A DNA stretch of 9,676 nt from Desulfobacteraceae bacterium UBA2230 (lineage in GTDB: Bacteria > Desulfobacterota > Desulfobacteria > Desulfobacterales > Desulfosarcinaceae). The position numbers and the translations under genes were made by a program. Shown here piece by piece: positions 1 to 4,356 of the stretch (positions within the stretch are counted from its first letter, which is position 1; each line of letters starts with the position of its first letter). The DNA lies in the NCBI GenBank assembly GCA_002348005.1, contig DDYQ01000181.1:1-9676 (forward strand), given 5' to 3'. The notes beneath the pieces were generated by a model that was not told where the DNA came from, ran no database searches, and worked only from the letters and a program-made list of their open reading frames with translations.

Positions 1-590
1 TGAGCCTGCTGGGACTGTCCTACAATGTACGTCTGACTCCCGCCGGCCTGGCCCGCGAGCGAAAAATCCAGCGTATCCGAGACATTCCGGGTTCGAAGAC
101 CATTATGATCGCGCTGGCCTGGGGAATGGTTACCGTCGGCTTGCCGGCGCTGGCCAGTCCTGCCAATCCACCGATCAGCACCATATTGGCCTTCGTTCTG
201 GCTTCCGGCCTGGTGTTCGCCCGGACGGCATTTTTCGATATTCTGGATATGCAGGGCGACCGGATTGTCGGCAAGGAAACCATTCCGATCCTTCTGGGCG
301 CCCGGCGTACTTTCGCACTGTTAAAAAAGCTGCTGCTCGTTATCCTGGTTCTGCTGCCGGCGGCCGGTATTTTCGGTCTGTTCAGACCATCGGCATACAT
401 CCTGACGGTGTGTCCGTTTTTACTGCTGCTCGTAATATCCAGATATCAGCGCGGTAATGTTCTTCCCGGTATTCGTATGGAATTCTGGGTGGAGAGTATT
501 CTGGTGCTCAGCGGTTTTCTGGTATGGGGGTATGAATACTTGGACGGATCCGGTGTTCCGTCAGCGATCATTCGGGCGGTCTTTGAGTGA
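1..590 (+). CDS. UbiA-family prenyltransferase, C-terminal part (5' end outside window)
   Basis: The reading frame is open from the left edge (first whole codon at base 3) and gives about 195 residues before TGA at 588-590, so the true start lies upstream. UbiA enzymes are polytopic inner-membrane proteins that transfer a prenyl chain from a polyprenyl diphosphate to an aromatic or other acceptor, for example in quinone synthesis. The sequence shows the segment RIRDIPGSK followed by a hydrophobic helix. It then has the second Asp-rich signature DILDMQGDRIVGKETIP (from about base 237), which matches the DxxDxxxD pattern that binds the Mg-diphosphate, and several further hydrophobic helices. 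The first Asp-rich motif should lie in the missing N-terminal half. The acceptor cannot be told from this fragment: 4-hydroxybenzoate, a menaquinone precursor, and haem or lipid acceptors all remain possible. The 3' end overlaps the end of convergent plsY by 30 bp. Confidence 0.88.
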   Translation, partial: SLLGLSYNVRLTPAGLARERKIQRIRDIPGSKTIMIALAWGMVTVGLPALASPANPPISTILAFVLASGLVFARTAFFDILDMQGDRIVGKETIPILLGARRTFALLKKLLLVILVLLPAAGIFGLFRPSAYILTVCPFLLLLVISRYQRGNVLPGIRMEFWVESILVLSGFLVWGYEYLDGSGVPSAIIRAVFE

Positions 591-1196
591 CGGTTCGCTG
601 CCGTGCAGCAGCCGCCGGATATTGTCTTTGTGCCGTAAAATGATCAATCCCGTGCTGAGCGCGGCACTGAAGGTGAGTACCCAGTCGTGCGTGCTGACCC
701 ACACGCCCGGCAAGAGGGTGACGGTACCAGCCAGAGAACCGAGTGAAACTTTGCGTGTAACGGCCGCGATGGCGCCAAAAACCGTAATAGCGCCAAATGC
801 AGCCCAGGGGCTTAGGACGAGATAACATCCCAACGCGGTGGCAACTCCCTTGCCGCTGGGCTTGAACATCAGATAGACAGGAAACATATGCCCGCCGATC
901 GCCGCTAGAGTTCCGAGCGCCCCAGCCCACTGCCATTGGCCACTGCAAGCGGATGACCCAAGCAAGCGTAATGCCAGCACCGGCAATGCGCCTTTGAGCA
1001 TATCGAGCAGCAAAACCAGCAGCGCGGCGGGAGTTCCGGCAGCCCGCCGGACATTGGTGGCGCCGATGTTGCCGCTGCCGATCGACCGGACATCGATGTT
1101 TTTAAGATGCCGAACGATGATCAAACCCCACGGAACCGCCCCGGACAGATAGGCGGTCACAATCAGCAGCAGCATCACCCAGGTGCAGGATTCCAT
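561..1196 (-). CDS. plsY: Glycerol-3-phosphate acyltransferase PlsY (acyl-phosphate dependent)
   Basis: PlsY is an integral inner-membrane enzyme that moves an acyl group from acyl-phosphate (made by PlsX) to sn-glycerol-3-phosphate. This gives lysophosphatidic acid, the first step of phospholipid synthesis. The 211-residue product has the family's length and order. An N-terminal helix is followed by motif 1, GSGNIGATN (residues 40-48), then LLLDMLKGALPV, motif 2 GHMFPVYLMFKPSGKGVAT (about 102-120), and a C-terminal segment ending in RHKDNIRRLLHGSE, typical of the family. I chose the ATG at 1194-1196 because AGGA lies upstream at Shine-Dalgarno distance. An in-frame ATG at 1229 would add 11 polar residues before the first helix. 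Motif 2 reads F-KPS-GKG where the commonly seen form is F-[K/R]-GGKG, one residue shorter. The gene is divergent from the smr-like gene and convergent with the UbiA-family gene. Confidence 0.95.
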   Translation of the reverse strand: MESCTWVMLLLIVTAYLSGAVPWGLIIVRHLKNIDVRSIGSGNIGATNVRRAAGTPAALLVLLLDMLKGALPVLALRLLGSSACSGQWQWAGALGTLAAIGGHMFPVYLMFKPSGKGVATALGCYLVLSPWAAFGAITVFGAIAAVTRKVSLGSLAGTVTLLPGVWVSTHDWVLTFSAALSTGLIILRHKDNIRRLLHGSEPSLKDRPNDR

Positions 1197-1235
1197 CTCG
1201 AGCTTTCCTAAGAGGTTTCGGCGTACCACCCGATG

Positions 1236-1266
1236 CTTATATTGCGAACCATGAAGGAAATATCAA
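1236..1266 (-). promoter_or_regulatory. Candidate sigma-70 promoter for plsY
   Basis: Read on the minus strand, TTGATA (1266-1261) and TATAAG (1241-1236) each match the -35 and -10 consensus at 5 of 6 positions. The spacer is 19 bp, longer than the preferred 17. It would start transcription about 30 bp upstream of the plsY ATG. This is the best candidate in the divergent gap between plsY and the Smr gene. Confidence 0.35.
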
Positions 1267-1303
1267 GTTCTTCTATTGAACCGATTTGACCAATGGCGGG
1301 GTT

Positions 1304-1588
1304 ATGGAACCTATTGAGATACCCGTGGACGGCGTTTTGGACCTCCACACCTTTCAGGCAAGAGAGGTCCCCTCTTTGTTGCAGGAGTATCTTGCGGCCT
1401 GCCGGGAGAAGGGCATTATGCAGGTGCGCATCATTCATGGCAAAGGAAAAGGCATTCAGAAGGCCAGGGTGCGAAGTCTGCTCTCGCGGATATCATGGGT
1501 CACCGGTTATGGAGACGCCCCGGCGGAAGCCGGCGGCTGGGGGGCGACGCTGGTCTATTTAAAAGGAAAGAACAGCGATCGCGCCTGA
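1304..1588 (+). CDS. Small stand-alone Smr-domain protein
   Basis: The 94-residue product is essentially one Smr domain, the module found at the C-terminus of MutS2 and in small free-standing proteins. Smr domains bind or nick branched DNA, or cleave RNA (known of the family; the substrate here is unknown). The sequence shows the hallmark LDLH (residues 12-15), RIIHGKGKG (about 42-50) and a closing GGWGATLVYLK strand, all in normal order. I prefer the ATG at 1304 with GGCGGGG just upstream. A TTG at 1286 is in frame and would add six residues (TNGGV-type), so the start is not certain. The gene is divergent from plsY with a gap of about 107 bp, and no good promoter of its own is obvious in that gap. 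No intrinsic terminator with a T-tract follows, only a small GTGCGC/GCGCAC hairpin at 1619-1638. Confidence 0.88.
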   Translation: MEPIEIPVDGVLDLHTFQAREVPSLLQEYLAACREKGIMQVRIIHGKGKGIQKARVRSLLSRISWVTGYGDAPAEAGGWGATLVYLKGKNSDRA

Positions 1589-1874
1589 AGAAAGGTTCCA
1601 CTGGTTTTGGACCCCGGAGTGCGCGGACAGTTGCGCACGATTGTTGATAATTGACTTCATGATTGTATGCTCCCCGGGGTTGTCCGTCATGTCTTCCACC
1701 CGGTTTAATCGTTTCGTGCGAACAAAACCTGCCCCGAGCACTCTGAGACCGGTGTGGAAGATGTTGAAGGCAGGGTGAGAATCCAAAGTTTTGATTCCAA
1801 ATAGAAATTGATTCGAGAAGGATTGACGGCGCCGGTTCAACTGTCAAAACGCCGATCGGTTCGGCAAACGGTCC

Positions 1875-1902
1875 TTGTCACCGCAGAATCTGTGATTATC
1901 AT
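1875..1902 (+). promoter_or_regulatory. Candidate sigma-70 promoter upstream of the VWA lipoprotein
   Basis: TTGTCA (1875-1880) and TATCAT (1897-1902) each match consensus at 5 of 6 positions with a 16-bp spacer. If used, it would give a transcript with an untranslated leader of about 370 nt before the VWA lipoprotein at 2279, running through the palindrome and pyrimidine tract. No better promoter is visible nearer the gene. Confidence 0.35.
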
Positions 1903-1971
1903 AGTTTCCATTCCGCCCGATTCCTGTTCACTTCACATTCCTGACGCAATCATAATCCTCTGTTATTCTGC

Positions 1972-1997
1972 GCATTGAATGCATTCAGTCGACTGAA
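1972..1997. repeat. Adjacent palindromes GCATTGAATGC and TTCAGTCGACTGAA
   Basis: GCATT-G-AATGC (1972-1982) is an 11-bp inverted repeat with a one-base centre. It is followed two bases later by the perfect 14-bp palindrome TTCAGTCGACTGAA (1984-1997) and then by a T-rich pyrimidine tract. This could be an operator for a dimeric regulator of the downstream VWA gene. As RNA the second palindrome gives only a five-pair stem, so a terminator is less likely. Confidence 0.4.
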
Positions 1998-2278
1998 ACA
2001 GCCTCTTTTTCTTTTTTCTTTTATGGCCACCCCAATTGATCATTTTTGACGAAGGGCAACAGGGTTGACCTTTCGAACAGATTTGAATGCCTGGCAGCAT
2101 CAGTACAATGATGATCAGGCGCGTCGAAGTTGCCGCAATGCGGAGTCGTCCAATCCTAGCCTTTTTATGGGGGGGCGAATGCCAAAGCACCAGGGAGAAA
2201 CGGGTTTGATAGAGATCTTCCTGAATGGGTGATGGTTCGAGAAGATGTTGACTTATAACTTAGACATGGAGGCGAGAA

Positions 2279-3592
2279 ATGAAACGATGTGTCAATAGAT
2301 CTGTCGGCAAGTTGTGCGGTTTGCTGGTGCTGGCCGTAATATACGCGTGCGGGGGCGGCGGTGGCGGCGGCGGCGGAGGCGGCGGCGCCCCGGAACTGTT
2401 TGTATCGCCTGCAAGTCACGATTTCGGCACGGTGACGACCGGCAATGCGGCGCAGCCCCTCTCGGTCACCATCCGCAACGACGGCCGGGGCGACCTGGGC
2501 GTCTCATCGATCGCTTTGTCCGACGCCACCCATTTTACGTTGAGGCCCGGCAACTGCGGGTCATCCATAACCCTCAGGCCCGGCAACAGTTGCACCGCCG
2601 AGGTCGATTTTCAGCCTGCGGCAGAAGGTTCACAGGCGGCCACGCTGAACATCGATTCCAACGATACCGACACGCCGGCATTTAGATTGTCTCTACAAGG
2701 CATATTGCAGCCGATCACTTCGTTGAATGTCAAAATCAATCAGCTCGATGCCTGCCCCAGGCCCGGAGAAGCTGTCGCCTATGTTTCCGTGCTGGACCAG
2801 GGCGGGTTTCCGGTCAACGGCTTGACGGGAACGAACTTCAGAATAACGGAAGCCCCGGTTGGGTTTAATGGTGCACCTGCCATCGCAGTTCCAGTTGAAG
2901 GTGGAGGGGCAAGTTCGGTGGCGATTGTGATGGATTACAGCACCAGCATCACCAACGAACGGGTGGACGTGGAGCGCATGGAGGCTGCTGCGATTCGCTT
3001 TGTGCAGCAATTGGGCGTCGATGATGAGGCCCTAATCATCAAATTTGCCGATATATCTAAAGGATATATAGCAGTGACCCCCTTTACGAGCGATAAAACC
3101 GCATTGGTGGCGGGCATCCAGCAACCGGTGACTGGCTGGGAGGGGACATCGTTATTCAGTGCCATCGTCAGAGCTGTCGAGGATACCGCCGACAGGCCGG
3201 ACGACCGGCGCAAGGCGATCATTGTCGTCTCAGATGGAAGGGACACCCGATCCAATCTCACGCTTCCCCCGGCTACTCGCTCCACGGCTATCTCAACTGC
3301 ACAAGCTGCGGGAATTCCGGTTTTCACGATCGCACTGGGTATCGTGAGTGCAACCGGAGAGGATAATCTCCGGGTGATTGCGGATGAGACCGGAGGTACG
3401 TATTCCGATTCCGACACTACGGCCAACCTGGCTACGGTCTTCCAGCAGCTGGCCGACCTGCTTCTCGCCGGCAGGCAGTACGTCTTGACTTATGGTGCTG
3501 CAACGGATTCCACTTCCGTCAGAGTGGCGGTGAACTACCTCACCTTTGAGGAGGCAACCGATACAAGGGACTACATAGCATGCACCCCATAG
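2279..3592 (+). CDS. Secreted lipoprotein: poly-Gly tether, choice-of-anchor-D domain and VWA domain
   Basis: The 437-residue product starts at an ATG with GGAGG at 2268-2272. Residues 1-23 form a lipoprotein signal peptide (basic start, hydrophobic core, VIYA before C24). C24 would be lipidated, and 12 consecutive glycines (residues 25-36) follow as a flexible tether. Residues about 38-142 resemble the ASPM/SPD-2/Hydin-type 'choice-of-anchor D' Ig-like domain (SPASHDFGTV, C93, the LRPGNSC repeat ending at C105, LNIDSNDTDTP). A short strand-rich segment follows (YVSVLDQGGFPVNGLTGTNF), of the kind that precedes VWA domains. The VWA domain runs from about 212 to 400 and has a complete metal site: DYSTS (219-223), T290 in GTSLF and D319 in VVSDGRD. 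The fold suggests metal-dependent adhesion or protein scaffolding at the envelope or cell surface. No ligand or partner gene is nearby, so the specific role is unknown. It appears to be a single-gene unit. Confidence 0.85.
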   Translation: MKRCVNRSVGKLCGLLVLAVIYACGGGGGGGGGGGGAPELFVSPASHDFGTVTTGNAAQPLSVTIRNDGRGDLGVSSIALSDATHFTLRPGNCGSSITLRPGNSCTAEVDFQPAAEGSQAATLNIDSNDTDTPAFRLSLQGILQPITSLNVKINQLDACPRPGEAVAYVSVLDQGGFPVNGLTGTNFRITEAPVGFNGAPAIAVPVEGGGASSVAIVMDYSTSITNERVDVERMEAAAIRFVQQLGVDDEALIIKFADISKGYIAVTPFTSDKTALVAGIQQPVTGWEGTSLFSAIVRAVEDTADRPDDRRKAIIVVSDGRDTRSNLTLPPATRSTAISTAQAAGIPVFTIALGIVSATGEDNLRVIADETGGTYSDSDTTANLATVFQQLADLLLAGRQYVLTYGAATDSTSVRVAVNYLTFEEATDTRDYIACTP

Positions 3593-3607
3593 CAAAGCAC
3601 TCCTAAC

Positions 3608-3659
3608 TCAAAATAAAGCAGCTCCCAACGACGGCGTCCCCCAGGCTGTCGTTGGGAGC
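3608..3659. terminator. Strong hairpin after the VWA gene; U-tract only on the minus strand
   Basis: GCTCCCAACGAC (3621-3632) pairs perfectly with GTCGTTGGGAGC (3648-3659). The stem can grow by three more pairs, including a G-T wobble, to leave a loop of about nine bases. On the plus strand it lies 28 bp after the VWA stop but is followed by GGTTTCGC, with no T-run. On the minus strand the stem is followed by TGCTTTATTTTGAG, a fair U-rich tail. It could stop transcripts arriving from the right, or stabilise the 3' end of the VWA mRNA. Confidence 0.65.
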
Positions 3660-3949
3660 GGTTTCGCATGGAAGATAAGACTCTCCATCTGCTGCGCATG
3701 GAGACCCTGCCTTATATCGGTGGTGCCGTCGTTTTCTGCAGATGCAACCACTCAACGGCATCGCATCAATTCACGTGACGGATCGCCGCTGCCTCCCTAT
3801 CGTGCGGGTGCCAAATTCCCGCGAATTCCTGCTGCTCCAACTAAAGAAAAATAGTAGAAGCCTTTTGCCTCTGCGCCGATGGTTCGCGCCGGGCGAATAC
3901 CCTTGGCCCCGGATGGTTGTCTGCGGAACGCCGGTGCTGGAACGGGAAT

Positions 3950-3978
3950 AAAAAAGGCCCTCGATATCGGGGCCTTTT
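3950..3978 (-). terminator. Intrinsic terminator of tRNA-Ala
   Basis: On the minus strand AAAAGGCCC pairs with GGGCCTTTT around a nine-base loop, and the T-run covers 3955-3950. It begins about 30 bp after the tRNA 3' end. The plus strand also ends in four T, so weak two-way termination is possible. Confidence 0.85.
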
Positions 3979-4007
3979 CAGCTTGATGAACAAGATTGGA
4001 TTTGATG

Positions 4008-4083
4008 TGGTGGAGCTGAGGGGGATCGAACCCCTGGCCTCATGACTGCCAGTCATGCGCTCTCCCAGCTGAGCTACAGCCCC
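4008..4083 (-). tRNA. tRNA-Ala, anticodon GGC
   Basis: The 76-nt minus-strand sequence folds as a standard cloverleaf. The acceptor stem GGGGCTG/CAGCTCC includes the G3-U70 pair that identifies alanine tRNAs. The D arm is GCTC/GAGC. The anticodon stem CATGA/TCATG has loop CTGGCAG, giving anticodon GGC for GCC and GCU codons. The variable segment is AGGCC, and the T arm AGGGG-TTCGATC-CCCCT is complete. The 3' CCA is encoded (4010-4008). It is a single-gene unit with its own promoter and terminator, divergent from ppiD. Confidence 0.97.
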
Positions 4084-4098
4084 CAAATGTAAAGGCGC

Positions 4099-4127
4099 TA
4101 CCTAACAAAAAGCAGATCGCCTGTCAA
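4099..4127 (-). promoter_or_regulatory. Candidate promoter of tRNA-Ala
   Basis: On the minus strand a perfect -35 TTGACA (4127-4122) is followed after 17 bp by TAGGTA (4104-4099), a weak -10. A GC-rich GCGCC comes next, like the discriminators of stringently controlled stable-RNA promoters. It lies 16 bp upstream of the tRNA 5' end. The poor -10 keeps confidence moderate. Confidence 0.5.
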
Positions 4128-4196
4128 CGGCAATTTTGATCCAAAACCCATTGATTTGCAGAGGTTCGTTCCAGGAGAGAAGAACACGTGCCTGGG

Positions 4197-4212
4197 CCCT
4201 GTGGACACAGGG
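4197..4212. promoter_or_regulatory. Perfect 16-bp dyad CCCTGTGGACACAGGG
   Basis: Two 7-bp arms (CCCTGTG/CACAGGG) with a two-base centre lie between the divergent tRNA-Ala and ppiD promoters. The dyad ends 42 bp before the ppiD -35 box. That position would suit an activator or a shared regulator. No matching regulator is in the window. Confidence 0.35.
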
Positions 4213-4254
4213 TGGCAAAGCGTCCCGGGCGGTGGTCCAAGGCGGGGAAATTAT

Positions 4255-4283
4255 TTGACAACTTTGGGAATTAAACCTAATAT
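4255..4283 (+). promoter_or_regulatory. Sigma-70 promoter of ppiD
   Basis: A perfect -35 TTGACA (4255-4260), a 17-bp spacer and TAATAT (4278-4283; 4 of 6 to consensus) give a convincing housekeeping promoter. Transcription would start near 4290, leaving a leader of about 67 nt before the ppiD ATG. No heat-shock-type or envelope-stress-type promoter is evident. Confidence 0.7.
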
Positions 4284-4356
4284 CGGCGCTGTTTGAGGCC
4301 GAACCGCAGTCCGGAACACCGGTGCACATACGACCCGCAGAGAGGAAACAATCGGC

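Larger units (their letters stand above)
1589..2278 (+). other. 690-bp intergenic region with no convincing gene
   Basis: Short open frames on both strands here lack ribosome sites and recognisable protein features, so I call none. What can be seen: a small hairpin at 1619-1638; a promoter-like pair TTGATA (1644-1649), 16 bp, TATGCT (1666-1671); a better pair at 1875-1902 (separate entry); two adjoining palindromes at 1972-1997 (separate entry); a pyrimidine tract at about 2001-2024; and a run of seven G at 2169-2175. An ATG at 2179 just after the G run opens a 17-codon frame ending at 2232, too short to judge. The region is upstream of the VWA lipoprotein and could be a long regulated leader, a spacer, or the remains of a decayed gene. 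Confidence 0.6.
3593..4007. other. 415-bp intergenic region between VWA lipoprotein and tRNA-Ala
   Basis: Two hairpins sit at the ends, at 3621-3659 and 3952-3978 (separate entries). Between them I see no supported gene. A 69-codon + frame at 3742-3951 has no ribosome site and no family resemblance. The stretch 3665-3703 carries CGCATGGA twice, and CTCCAT/ATGGAG could form a weak hairpin. No copy of the tRNA 3' end occurs here, so there is no sign of an integrated element at the tRNA. Confidence 0.6.

Noticed and set aside
1619..1638. GTGCGC/GCGCAC hairpin after the Smr gene as a terminator
   Set aside because: The stem is only six pairs and no T-run follows, so intrinsic termination is not supported.
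1500..1847. Overlapping minus-strand frames downstream of and overlapping the Smr gene
   Set aside because: They partly lie antisense to the Smr gene, have no ribosome site, and give composition without recognisable protein features.
1963..2190. Minus-strand 75-codon frame with a Lys-rich stretch
   Set aside because: The Lys-rich part is just the reverse of the pyrimidine tract. No ribosome site or family resemblance is seen.
2167..2232. Short leader frame (ATG at 2167 or 2179) before the VWA gene
   Set aside because: It has only 17-21 codons. The G run before it may look like a ribosome site by chance, and nothing shows attenuation-type peptide content.
3742..3951. Plus-strand frame of 69 codons ending at the tRNA terminator
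   Set aside because: It has no ribosome site before the ATG, no domain-like pattern and no promoter. The position beside the terminator is explained by the tRNA.
4008..4083. tRNA-Ala as a possible integration site for a mobile element
   Set aside because: No repeat of the tRNA 3' end, integrase or phage gene occurs in the window, and the flanks are ordinary genes with a proper promoter and terminator.
3841..4086. Open frame of 81 codons on the minus strand beginning MGAVAQLGERMTGSHEARG
   Set aside because: It is a translation of the tRNA-Ala gene, a familiar annotation artefact. The RNA cloverleaf explains the sequence fully.
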